DNA from: Anagrus nilaparvatae
Lineage: Eukaryota; Arthropoda; Insecta; Hymenoptera; Mymaridae
Assembly (NCBI GenBank): GCA_022575985.1
Contig: JAKSXM010000107.1
Coordinates: 5,146,001 to 5,210,000, forward strand
DNA length: 64,000 nucleotides
Reading direction: 5' to 3'
Positions within the stretch are counted from its first letter, which is position 1, and every line of letters begins with the position of its first letter. The position numbers and the translations under genes are program-made. Under the pieces are notes generated by a model. That model was not told the origin of the DNA. It saw only the letters and a list, made by a program, of their open reading frames with translations, and did no database searches. Shown here piece after piece: positions 1-11,089 of this stretch.

Positions 1-902
1 CCAACAAAATTTTTCATTTCATCGTCTTCATCATAAAAAATTTTTTTTGATTCTATTAAAATACACAGAGCGACAGTATTTAATTGTAAGAGACAGTATG
101 GGATAGTTTTTGATTTTTTCATTAAGAAATTAAAGGCAGTTAAATTATAATCAATTAAACTTTTACTATTAGTAAAAGAACTTATAATGGAATTTAGTAA
201 AGAATCTGTAACTATGTGAATGCCTATTGTCTTAGGTGCTGCTACCTTTTCTCTTAACCACTCTGGGAAAGAATATTGAAAAAATATTTCATCATCTGTG
301 TCAATTAAAAATTGGAATAGAATAATAGGCTTAAGTTTATATTCAGCCATAACAGAAATTAAAATTAAATTTTCCTTGTCATCGACAAAGGGGTTATCAG
401 ATACAACTTTTACATTAATAATTTGCATGGTAACGATTATTGTTCTTTTTAATTTTTGATTAAATGTGTTGTCTTTCCACAAATGAATCATTTCTGGCCA
501 ATAATATATTACGCTAAATGGCTCGTGGGCAATTTCTTTTAACAAGGGACTGTAATAAATGTTATTCGTCAAAAGGCACAGTTTTAGAACTGAATCTTTA
601 ATTTCATGATCAGCTTCGACATCTTCTTCATCATCTGTTTTTTTATTAATGTCTTCTTTAAGTTTATTGAAAAATATTTTACGATTTTTCAATATTCTTA
701 GGTGAAGACTTTTGAGCTTCATTTTATAATTAATGTCTCTCAATATATTTTTATAAACTATTGCCCCTTCTGTAACTTTTAATTTTCCATTTTCATGAAA
801 TATTTCATCTTTATATGCCTTTAAAACTCCACATAATACTTCATCACAAACAGCTGGTTTGCTGCCTGGTTTTTTTTTTATTTTTTCTTCGATACCTTCC
901 AT
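1..902 (-). CDS. Transposase-like protein, partial (runs off left edge)
   Basis: An uninterrupted frame of about 300 codons reads leftward from an ATG at 902 and is still open at base 1. The protein starts MEGIEEKIKKKPGSKPAV and is lysine-rich. A helical N-terminal part is followed by an acidic stretch (near 600-640) and a block containing PFSVIYYWPEMIHLW. This block resembles the segment PFYFSVIYYLDEQLQLW of the divergent gene starting at 1716. The later IGIHIVTDSLLNSIISSF parallels the second catalytic-Asp region of that gene (EVITDGSAALMNAV). The first catalytic Asp is not evident, so activity is doubtful. The pair lies head to head with about 0.8 kb between starts. Family assignment rests on this internal comparison only. 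The rest of the gene, including any protease domain, lies outside the window. Confidence 0.6.
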   Translation of the reverse strand, partial: MEGIEEKIKKKPGSKPAVCDEVLCGVLKAYKDEIFHENGKLKVTEGAIVYKNILRDINYKMKLKSLHLRILKNRKIFFNKLKEDINKKTDDEEDVEADHEIKDSVLKLCLLTNNIYYSPLLKEIAHEPFSVIYYWPEMIHLWKDNTFNQKLKRTIIVTMQIINVKVVSDNPFVDDKENLILISVMAEYKLKPIILFQFLIDTDDEIFFQYSFPEWLREKVAAPKTIGIHIVTDSLLNSIISSFTNSKSLIDYNLTAFNFLMKKSKTIPYCLLQLNTVALCILIESKKIFYDEDDEMKNFV

Positions 903-1715
903 TTATTTCCGGAATTTTTTTTATTATCGATTTTATGAAGAGATTTTCTTATAATTCTTTACACAATTATTTATTAAACAGTCTAAATTCAAAACAATTG
1001 AAGAAAGTATAGGTATAGCAATTTAAAGTCGCAGTGGTTTTTAAATTCAATAATAATATATGAATATTCCTTGTATCTTGCACAGGCTTGCAAACGTAAA
1101 GGTTATTGACCTAGTGTAGTTTATTGCCGTTGAGGTCGCTAGTAGGGTAGATTCCTTTTTGGCGGTTAATCAAAATTATAATCAATTAAAAATCTGACAA
1201 AATTTCACGGAAAATTTTACATAAGAGCATAAATTTATGTGTATGTAGTACTTGCAAAGATTTCATGAAAACAGCGAAATTTAAATTTGAAGTATTAAAA
1301 TATTGTAATTTTTAACGAAATTTTTTTATAATACATTTAGAAGTCACGCAATAACCTATCAGTTTGACTTTTTTAACAAAAAATTTGAATTGTCAGAAGT
1401 ATTTTGAGTCATATGAATGAAAAATTAAAATTTATGCCTCCAGGATACCTAGGTCTCCAGGATATCAGCTTTCCCTCGCACGGTTCATTTTCATCTTGAC
1501 AGTATTCCAGTCTGAGTCAGGGAGTAGTACTACGTGGTTATTTTTATTAGAGAAGTTCTTTTATTATTTTTCACTGTAAATTTATTTTTAAAATACCCTA
1601 AAATTTATTATTAACTCATACTGATAATGTTTATTTTTAAATGCTTTTTGTATTCAATACGTAAAAATAATTTTATGATTTATTTTTACAGGACAAAAAA
1701 ACTTTATCATAAACA
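903..1715. promoter_or_regulatory. Divergent intergenic region between two transposase-like genes
   Basis: This 0.8 kb lies between two opposed start codons and must hold the 5' ends of both genes. A pyrimidine-rich acceptor (ttttacag) ends at 1691, 24 bases before the ATG at 1716, so the rightward gene may have a spliced 5' leader. A less AT-rich patch at 1436-1540 repeats the motif ctccaggata and is a candidate core promoter. No convincing ORF was seen. Confidence 0.35.
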
Positions 1716-4700
1716 ATGAAAGAAATTAATAAATCAAAGCCAGGATTTTCTCCTGAGATCTCCGATGAATGTATAGTAAATACTTTATCAAAATTGGACA
1801 TTTTTTCAATTGATAATAAACTTAGAAAAGAAGTAGATGAATCTGATGTTTGGAATTTTGCAGTCCAGGAATTATTCTCACAGAATCAGATAATCAAAAG
1901 GCATACGTTATATGAAAGAATAAGGCAAAACCGATGTAATTTATTAGATAAAATAAAATATGCTAAAGGCATAATTGAAAATTCTTCAGAATCAGATATT
2001 GATATCGAAGATGAAGATAAAACAGCAATTAATGATGATGGTGTTGATGAAGATTACGTAGCAAGAAAAAATTTGGTTTTGAATCCAAATAATTGCGAGC
2101 AGTTACATTTCATAATAACACTTAATGAAAAGCAATGGGAGAAAATAAAACCTGTTGTTAAAATAGATAACAATTCAATATCAAACAGACTTAACAGGGG
2201 CTGGTCGGATAGTATAACTGAAAATATTTATAGGTCTATAAAACCTCAAATAACCTGCCCTTTTTCTTTAAAAACAAATTATGTCTATTCAGAGAATAAT
2301 GACATTTTCTTTTATTTTCACGGTTTCTGTAGTGATATAAACTGTGGTGTCAGCATTTACGGTGAATGCTCAAGTAATTTCAACGTTAACAGTAAAACTG
2401 TTGATATAGCTGTATCAACTTTTGATGCAAGACATATTCGACATAAACGGAAAAGAAAACTTAAAGATGAAAATAGGATGAAGGCTGCTAAAAAGCTAAA
2501 GCACATGAAGGCGGTACAGTATAAAAAAGAAAGAGCTATACAAATAATGGATTTTAAAGATCAAGAGCCTCCAGATTTACACAATACCGGAACCTACAGA
2601 AACTTGCGCCTCATATCTGGAGATATGGGATTTGAAGGACCTGATGATGTAATCGAATCCTTATTATTCTATAAAAAGAGGGGTACTCATGGTATACGAG
2701 TCATTGTACCATTTTATTTTTCTGTAATTTACTACCTAGATGAGCAGTTACAGCTTTGGAATGAAATTGCAGCAGATGAAGGGGACATACTTATTATTGA
2801 TTCCACAGGAAGCTTTTGTAAAAAAATCTTTATCGGTGGAAGAAAAACTAATTATATTATGCTATATCAGATGGTGGCTAAATCAATAAAATATACAAAA
2901 AGAATACCAATTTCTCAAATGCTTTCAGAAAGGCAAGATGTAAATAAGATCCTTTTTTGGTTAAGGAAAACTATGGAGAATTTACCTATACCAAAAGAAG
3001 TAATAACCGATGGCTCAGCTGCACTAATGAATGCAGTTTCTCTAGCGTTCAATAAAATAAATTTTAAGGAGTATTTGAAATTGTGTTTAAAAGCATTAAA
3101 AAGTAATAAGTCAGAACATCTTGTAGGTTTGAGTACTTACATTAGACAAGATAGAGCACACTTGATTAATGCGATTACCAAATGGGACTGCTTTAAAGGT
3201 CAGCGTAAAGATATTAATGAGTTTTACACAAGATGTATATCTTTTTGTATTGAATCGACAACTTTGAAAGAGATAGAAGATGTCGTTTTTGCCATATTCG
3301 TAGTTTCTAACAGTGGATATATACCAATAAACTCGGAGAACCAAACCCAAATGAATTTCCTAGTTGAAAAAATAGAAACTTTTGCTAGAGATCCATTAGA
3401 GGTTTTGGTTGATGAATCGCGAAATTTTGAAAATTCCCGTGAAGATGTGGAAGAAACGGCAAGACAAGATGTTATAAAAGAAAATCCCATACGTTTGCAC
3501 ATTCTCAATATATACAAGAAAGCTGAAATGTATTTTACGGAAAAGCCTAAAGTATACACTGCGGGAATGCGTTATAATATGTTTCATTGTCCAGGAATCA
3601 AAAACAATATTCTCTATACATTTTCGACGTTTCCATTATGGTCAAATGTCATGCAAGCATTTTTCAAGTCACCTTACGCAGTTGCTTCCTCTGCTGACAT
3701 TGAAGAATACTTTAAAGATATGAGAGCTTCAATCAACAGCATTAGAAAGCCAAATAAATTTTTAGTTTCCCACATAAACGATTTAAAAGGCGATTTGTTG
3801 CGATCTTTAAAAAATTTTGATTTAAATCAGCAAAAAAATAAGAATCCACAAGTAAATGAAGAAATCAAAGGTGTTCCCGAAAATCTAATTAAATCATCAA
3901 AGGTGAATAGAATTCTATTAAGGGCGAACGAAGAGAATCTAGCAGGTTAGTTGTGCCTATCTAACTATTTTTATGGGTAACAAAATTTTCATTACAATTT
4001 TCACTTATCCGAGTTTTCATACGTTGTATAATTGGATTTTATCTTTAAATAAATTAAAATACAGTATACTTAAAAGTGAAATAAATCTCCTTGCATCAAG
4101 CGATATTAATATTTTAATTTATAATTTCAAAATATAATAATTTTAATTTCAAAATGTACATATTGTTTATTTTCAGTTAAATTTGGCGACGTCGAAAAAA
4201 TAAAGCACAGTAATGAAAAAAAAAGATTCATTGGTTTTCCGAATCCTCTTTATTCAAATTCATGCTGGTTAAATTCATCTTTGCAATTCTTATTAACATT
4301 AAATTTATTTGATGAAAATAAGTTTATTCGTATTGAAGAACCATCATCAATTGTAAGATCTCTTATAAAAATGAGGAAATTACTGTTACATAAAACTACT
4401 ACTAGTGAAATAATGGGAAATTATATTAGGTACGTAATATATAATATATATAATATCCAGACATCAAATAAAAATTTGTTTAAAGTAAAATTAAACAATT
4501 AAAAAATCAGACTATTTTTTTTATAAATTAATTTTCCAGTTCGTTCAAAAAACAGTGCAGTGAATTAGATGTACAAAATATCCCTAATGAGAACAATGAA
4601 AACCGTTCATTTTCATCTAATTCTCAGCAAGATGTGGCTGAGTTTATTACCAGAATTTTGGAATATTTGCAAGAGTATGCAGAAAAGAACCCCGAAACAT

Positions 4701-5677
4701 GCATCAATCTTGATATCATAAAAGATATTTTTAACATCAAAACAAACTTATTATATGAATGTGATACGTGCCCCAAAAAATACCCAATAATCGAAGAAAA
4801 TTTTCTTCTTATGTTGGAAATACCCAACGAAGAAAATCCTAAGAACTGTATAGGTTTAAATGAATTGATAAACAAACATTTTAAATGTGAAACTAGAGAG
4901 AAAAGATGCGAAGACTGCTCAAAGGCAAGAAATACTACTTATAAAGTCTACAAAAGCATAAAAAGATTCCCCAAAATATTATTTATTCAAATTAAAAGAT
5001 TTAATTCACAAGGCGTGAAATTAATGCATGATATCGAATTCCCAGAGATCATTTATGATTTTGAATTCCCTTTGTAAGTTTTAATTTATTTTTTTAACTA
5101 TTAATAAATATTTTTATTTAAATTTAATGCTATTAAAATAAAATTTTATATTTTGAGAGGGATGTGACTTTGATTGAAATTTAAGCCTTCTGAACTGCAA
5201 CCCCAGTTGCAGTTTAGAAGGCTTGAATCTCTGCCAGGGTCTCAATAATATGGGTTTTGTAACCAAGGTTATTAAAATTTTAAATTTTAATTATTAATTA
5301 AAATTTAAATAATGTCATCGCATAAAAAAAAAAAAATTTTTCATTTCATAGTTAAATAACTTTTTTAAATTTAATATATAATTTACAATTTGTATGTACG
5401 TAATGAAAATTATTAATTTTAATTTATAATAAATATTTTACACAGGGCTAGCGATAAAGAAAATGTAGGTGCTATTAAGTACAACTTAGTAAGTATTTTA
5501 TGTCATCAAGGAAACTCGATAGCAGGAGGGCATTATGTGTCTTATATTTTTAAAGAAGGTATTTGGATTGAGTTTAACGATGAAAACGTTTCAACGGGGC
5601 CGATATTTAATAATGGAAAAGTTAAACAGGCGTTAAAAACTAGTAGCTATATTTTAATTTATAAATTGAAAGAATAA
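1716..5677 (+). CDS. DDE transposase-like / ubiquitin-specific protease (UCH, C19) fusion, four exons
   Basis: Predicted exons are 1716-3945, 4177-4429, 4540-5073 and 5446-5677. Every junction is GT-AG with matching phase, the sum is 3249 nt, and the product is 1082 residues with no internal stop. Residues 1-743 look like a MULE/NOF-like DDE transposase: Asp362 in IIDSTGSF, Asp432 in ITDGSAAL, and a late acidic residue near 663 in SSADIEEYF. Residues 744-1082 form a UCH domain. The Cys box is NSCWLNSSLQ (Cys773), a CxxC...CxxC zinc motif follows in the middle, and the His box is GGHYVSYI (His1035) with FND (Asn1050/Asp1051) behind it. All catalytic positions of a C19 protease are therefore present. 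The first exon could end at its own TAG (3948) if unspliced, but donor gttagt sits exactly where the frame continues. Function is inferred: deubiquitination by a transposon-derived nuclear protein. It may be an active transposon gene or a domesticated one. Confidence 0.75.
5183..5224. repeat. Near-perfect 19-bp hairpin in intron 3
   Basis: The arms at 5183-5201 and 5206-5224 pair over 19 bases with one mismatch around a 4-base loop. The hairpin lies in the third intron of the transposase-UCH gene and is less AT-rich than its surroundings. It could be a small MITE remnant or a structured RNA. Confidence 0.6.
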
Positions 5678-6955
5678 AGATATAAAATATTATCAGTAGT
5701 GTACATTTAATAATTTTATAAGGGCTTTGATTATGAAAAATATAATGTACTTTATACTTTAATTAGAACTCCATTTCCAGTTAGTTTTTTTTTTTTAATT
5801 TATCATTCATAAATTATTAAATGATAAAAAATATTTATTTACATTTAAATATATTAAAAATTTTATTTGATATTTTGTACATATAAAAGTTTGATGAAGG
5901 CACCATATTTTATAGTTTAAACTGACATTCCAAATAATTTATTAGTAGTATGTGAGACACAAATGTACACATTAAATTTATAATATTTTTGTAAAAATAT
6001 GTATGTAAATGTATATACTATATTAGAATAAATATTTTTTTAATAATTAAGTGTTCATAAAAAAATAAATATACGTTATTTTATAAGTCCCATTTATTAT
6101 TTATAATGAGATTTTATATGCTTAATTAAAAAATTTATTTCTGTGTATTATATAAAAAATTTATAGATTTTTTGTACACATTTATAATTTAATCAAAAAA
6201 ATTTTTTGCATTTCTAACAGCACTTGAGTTTTGATTTAATTATATAATACAATTTAACATTTTTTAAAAATAAATTTTAATATAAATCTGATAAAGCTTA
6301 TATTTATATATTTGTTCATGCAATTGGAATGGTTTAATTAACGGCGAGTTTCAAAGAACATTTTCTTCTTTTCTCAAAAAATTTTAATAATATAAAAATA
6401 AGGCTAATTTTATTTTACTGTATAATTTTTTATATGTAATTGAGCTTCTGTTTACTTTTGGTCTGTGTTAATTGACCTGTAGTAGTGTTTGATTATTTAA
6501 TGTACATAATAAAAAATTAACTTATAAAAATTTGTGTTATTTGATTAAAATAAAAAGAAATGTATCTCTTTCAATGTTTCTTTTTTTTAATTTGCAAAAA
6601 ACGAGTTCTGTGCTGAATTTCTCTACATCTTACCATTAGATTACTTAACGATAAAGTGTGAGTTTTATTTTTTATACCATGATTAGCACACAATTTATTG
6701 ACTTCATACTAAAACATTTGCATATAAAAAATTAATTATTTAGTAAAACAAATAATAAAATAAAATTTAACTCTTAAATCTTCAACCTCCATGTGATCTG
6801 AAACTTTCCTTTCCCTTTTTTTCTTAACTTGTTTTTCAAGCTTTTCTTCTGTCTCAGAACTTTCTTCCTCTTCTTCCTCTTCTTCTTAATCTTCCTCTGA
6901 ATCGAGATCTATATCAATATCTACTTTTTCTTTTTGTTCGTTTGCATTGTCTTTT
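5678..6955. other. AT-rich intergenic stretch with an acidic/basic coding-like patch
   Basis: 5678-6780 is very AT-rich with no gene seen; ttaataaa/aataaa signals after 5677 could end the fusion gene. On the minus strand 6955-6780 reads as a low-complexity acidic then basic peptide (runs of Glu, then Lys/Arg), interrupted by a TAA near 6886. This may be a piece of an unrelated gene joined to the SF3B3 remnant, or simple-sequence chance. Confidence 0.4.
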
Positions 6956-6989
6956 CTCCAGCCAAAATTCGTTGACCAACTGCTTTATC

Positions 6990-9900
6990 TACTGCATTAG
7001 GGATGTGTTTATTTTCAAATTTGCTAAGTAACTTTTTTTTCCCCATATCATACAGTCTTAGCATTCTACCAACACCAACCAAGAGTTTACCTTGATAAGG
7101 ATAAAGAGAATATGGGAATTCATCTAATGTTGTTCTATGTATAAATTCAAGAGATTTACACTCAGGATTAACTCTAAAAACAAAAAAGAATTAATTACTA
7201 ATAATGGAATAAGCTTAAAATTTATTGCTTAAACATTAAATGTTTTTGTAAATAATCAGAACTGCAGGTATATCATCAATTTAACAGATAGTGTGAAAGT
7301 AATCATTTTTTAATTTATTTAATAGTCATGTTAATATTTAAGAAAACAAAATAAACTCACCATAATGCTGCCAAATTTTGTTCAAGCCTGTGAATGAATG
7401 CCCGTAAGTAGGTGAAATAATCTTAATAAGAGATGGCCAAAGACCTGAACCAGCTCTAGGTGCTCCAAATACTAATTCGTTTGGTTCTTCAGATAGAAAA
7501 GCTTCTGCTAATTCACGGGCAACAGCAGCTTCTTCAGCTTTTGCAGCTTTTTGCATTTCTTCAGCCATTTGCAATCGTCTTTGTTGTTTTGTATCTTTGG
7601 TGTAAGCATCTGTTTCGATAATAATTAAATGTGCTGTATCAGGATGAATTATAAATTTTCGTGGTGTGTACTCTAAAGGAAAGCTGACCTGAATAAAATA
7701 TAATATTTAAAAATTTTATATTTAATTGTTTTAACTAGTACAATTTATTCAAATTTACCTGGTTAAAAACAGCTCCCAATTTTTCAAGAGCAAGAATCCT
7801 AAGTGTATTAGTAGAAAAAGCTACGATTCCTTCTGGAAATTGTTCAGAACTAAATCCAAAAGCGAATTCCAGACTCTCGTAAGGTAGCGGTGTAAGTTGA
7901 AAGCAATTTTGATAATAATAACTGAGCCAAGATCTACTGTTCATTGCAAGAACAGCTTGATTTCCTTGCATCCTAATCCTGAATATTTTGACTGGCCTTG
8001 AACCTAAATATCGAGTTTTTGTGTCTGATAAATCACCTGAGATTGGATCTAATACTGTTCTTAATAATACGTCATTTTGCAAACCTAGGAATAATGAATT
8101 TAAGATATTAACGAAAATTATGAATCTTAATTGCATTAATTAACTGATTAATATTTTTTTGTGATTTTGTTTAAGTCTTTATTCCAGGAGCAATACAATT
8201 CAATTGCAAGAGCACCAACGATGCAATATTACTTAAATTATTTTAGCACTTGAAAAAGCGACCGGTACGTGGGATATTTCCAGATTCCGGAGATACCGCA
8301 GTGCAAAAAAACTATTTCATTATTAACTATTGAATTATTTCAAGACACAGGAATAGTAAAACAATTATTTTTGTAAATTGTTTAAAAGTTTGAAAGATTA
8401 TAAATGATTGGAATAAGACTTAAATATTTAAATTAAAATAAACTAAAGCTAAAAAGAAAAAATTACCTCAACCAAAGCATCTTCTCCTAAAGCCGAACAA
8501 CTTAACATTGGCATTGTACCAAGAAATCCAGAATCTGTGACTTCTTCTACTGTCTCTCCAATGCTAAGTACCAAGGTAGCATTCACAAAGGACACAATAA
8601 TGTATGCATCAAATTCTTCTGTAACCAAAATCATAATTTTTTTCATACTTTATGCAACTATTAAAAATAATTAATTTGAATTTCAACCAAAACTAATTTT
8701 TTTTATCCAGATTTATTATTTTAAATCGAGCCAATTGTCGTCCAGTTCAAAATTTTCTTTCTTACCTGTCGCTCTTTCACCAAGTTCTCAGGAGACCATT
8801 CATCAGTTGCAGATATCCTGAAAGAGAGAACTGGTGTTTGATAAGAGTATATCAATCAACAGGCTGGATAATAATCTTTCTAATAATTTTGCTCTCAATG
8901 TTTAATTAATTAATTACTAACGATAGTTATTTCAAAAATTAAAATTACTAAGATAATAAAAGGACTTTTGTTTCTTAAACTAATGAATTTAAAAAATATA
9001 AATAAGGGAAATATTAGGCATGCGTTATTTGTTGTTAAGTAACCGTCAATGCGCCTTTTAACGGTCCAAACTGCATTTGGATTACCAGGAAGTTCACTAA
9101 CAGCCATTTCAGATACTTCTAACCCATGACGTAAGACCCTTAAGGTTGAACGAGGACCTCGTCCACATGCTATATACAATTGAGGAGTATCTTCGTTAGC
9201 TAAGTCAGCAACCTAAAATTAAAACAAATTATCTTATTTTCTCTTATACTATTGGAATTTACAAAATTGTGTAATTCTTTGATTCACTTCAATGAGCAAA
9301 TACAAACCAAAGGCGACAAAGAATATTAATTTTGCATCTATCACAGAAAAAAGATTTGGGCCATCAAGCATCATCTTTTCTCTACTTGAAGATGCCACTA
9401 TTAAAATAAAATAAGGTATTGTGTTATACCTGACAAGCCATGATTGGACTTAAAGTGTCCATTTCATCAACAAGAACTAAGTTCCGTAATGGCCTTGGTG
9501 CAAAGAAAAATGTATCTCCTTCTTCTAAAGGCATAGCTGAACTAAACTCTGGTTCATCGTCGTCATCTCCTAAATGAGCGATCTGGTACAAGTAACTGTA
9601 AGAAATAAGTTATTATATTTTCTGTTTTTCCCAAAAATAAAAATATTTGAATATTCAAGATAACTCACTGATTTCCAAACTCAGATCCAACAAAAAGATA
9701 ACCCGTTTTTAAAACACACATACTAGCTGCAACTAGTACTGTATCAAAATATTTTAATTTGATTTCTGTAACAACATCTTCATCAGTTTCTAAAGTTATT
9801 TTAAAGATATCTCCTTGTTCTGTCTGAGCAAGGAAAAAAAACATGGTTTTTGTCTTATGTGTTGCCAAACATACAAAAATCATTCCTCTTTCAGGGTCAT

Positions 9901-10399
9901 CTAAGTCATTTCTTCTTCTTGGAATAGGGCAACGAATGTCAGGTTGATCACCGAAATTTTTGTATGTTAAGTAATTTTCAGAACAAATCAAAACTCCACT
10001 TGGTCCATCATTTCCACCCGGAACTGATACCAAAAAATTTGCATGCTGTAATTACCAAACAAATCGTTAAAATTTATATTTTATTTATTTTATTTCAACC
10101 ACGTACTTCATCCAACGGTTCACTATATTTTCTGACAACATGATTTAGACCAAGATCAAGTTCATAAAAAGTTAATGTTTGTTGAGTTTTTATTGCTGCA
10201 TCACCAGTTGGATCATTGTCTGCTTCCTCGTAATCAATTTCTAAGCAAGCAAACATTGGATTTTAAAAACCAACATCAAAACCAACAATGTGATAAACTA
10301 GAGTATTGCTTTTGTGAGCTTCTAACGGAGAAGAAATTGTTAATCGAGCTTCAGGATCTCGATTTAAAATGTATACCAATTTTTGTTTTTCAATCGCCC
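6990..10399 (-). pseudogene. SF3B3: SF3B3 (splicing factor 3b subunit 3) decayed duplicate with introns
   Basis: Eight exon-like blocks match the SF3b 130-kDa subunit, the WD/beta-propeller scaffold of the U2 snRNP: 10107-10399, 9669-10045, 9430-9595, 9044-9212, 8467-8618, 7759-8084, 7361-7688 and 6990-7173. Recognisable stretches include NTLVYHIVGFDVGF, PDIRCPIPRRRNDLDDPERG, RSTLRVLRHGLEVSEMAVSE, KTRYLGSRPVKIF and TNTLRILALEKLGAVFNQ. Introns are short with GT-AG ends, so this is a duplicated, not retroposed, copy. It is broken. The N-terminal exons are absent, and a Glu codon after DVGF is TAA (10263-10265). The exon block expected between residues ending DALVE and GLQND is missing, the frame shifts near 7385-7400, and the C-terminal third is lost after ENKHIPN. 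Family length is about 1200 residues; about 600 remain. Confidence 0.9.
8766..8817 (-). other. Orphan exon-like block inside the SF3B3 remnant
   Basis: This 52-nt block is bounded on the minus strand by a good acceptor (ctttcag) and donor (gtaag). It reads ISATDEWSPENLVKERQ. It lies between blocks encoding contiguous SF3B3 sequence, so it does not belong there in order. It could be a displaced, diverged part of the missing SF3B3 exon or an exon from another gene. Confidence 0.3.
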
Positions 10400-10569
10400 C
10401 TAAAATTAACATGGACATTTGTCATTAGTATTTTGGTTTGTAAATAACTCAAAATTGAGAATAATATTTAAATTTATTATTATCAAAGGTTTTTAATCAA
10501 TGAAATAACTTACTTGATAATAAGCTTCAAAATTCCTTTTTGAAGTCTCTTGCGAGCTAGTTATACTTT

Positions 10570-10702
10570 CAGCCAGCAAAAATAACAACAATGGCTGTAA
10601 TTATTATTTCAAAAGCAAAGAAAATATTTAAATTGTACATTATAAATATTTTTGTTGCTTTTGAAATAATAATTGCAGCCATTGTTGTTATTGTTGCACT
10701 GA
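10570..10702. repeat. Small palindromic MITE-like element
   Basis: Arms of about 46 bp (10570-10618 and 10655-10702) are inverted copies with few mismatches, sharing aacaacaatggctg and attatttcaaaagcaa. The centre is about 36 bp of AT-rich sequence. No clear target-site duplication was seen. Confidence 0.65.
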
Positions 10703-11089
10703 GTATAGCAACCGCACTGTATAGTATGTTGTCTAAATGCCACGGTAATCTGCTTTAGTTAGCGCATGCGCATTCGCGTTCTGCCTATTTGCGAAAAAAA
10801 GGAATTTTTTTTATATTTTTTTGCAATAACCGATGAATTAGCAAAAAAAAAGGAAAAAATTATGTAAATTTTATTATCGCGCACTTTTTGGGATAGGTAA
10901 GATAATTGCACGTTACCTAATAAGCGAGTAATATTAATTTCAAAATCGCAAATTTTATTTTGCAAATAATTAAAAAAGGAAAGAACGTGCAATTATTTGC
11001 TTCGGATATTTGAAAACGCGCACTTACGAGCAATTATTTGGTACTAGGGTCGATATTCTAGCTAAAAAAATTCTGCTGGGATGGTAAAG
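10703..11089. other. Intergenic, no gene seen
   Basis: AT-rich sequence between the small palindrome and the large inverted repeat. The open frames here are short and low in complexity. Confidence 0.5.

Noticed and set aside
1716..3950. A stand-alone 744-codon gene ending at the TAG at 3948
   Set aside because: The stop lies three bases past a good donor, and the frame resumes in phase through three further exons encoding a complete UCH domain.
10175..10447. Plus-strand 90-codon frame
   Set aside because: It is antisense to the SF3B3-like exon at 10107-10399.
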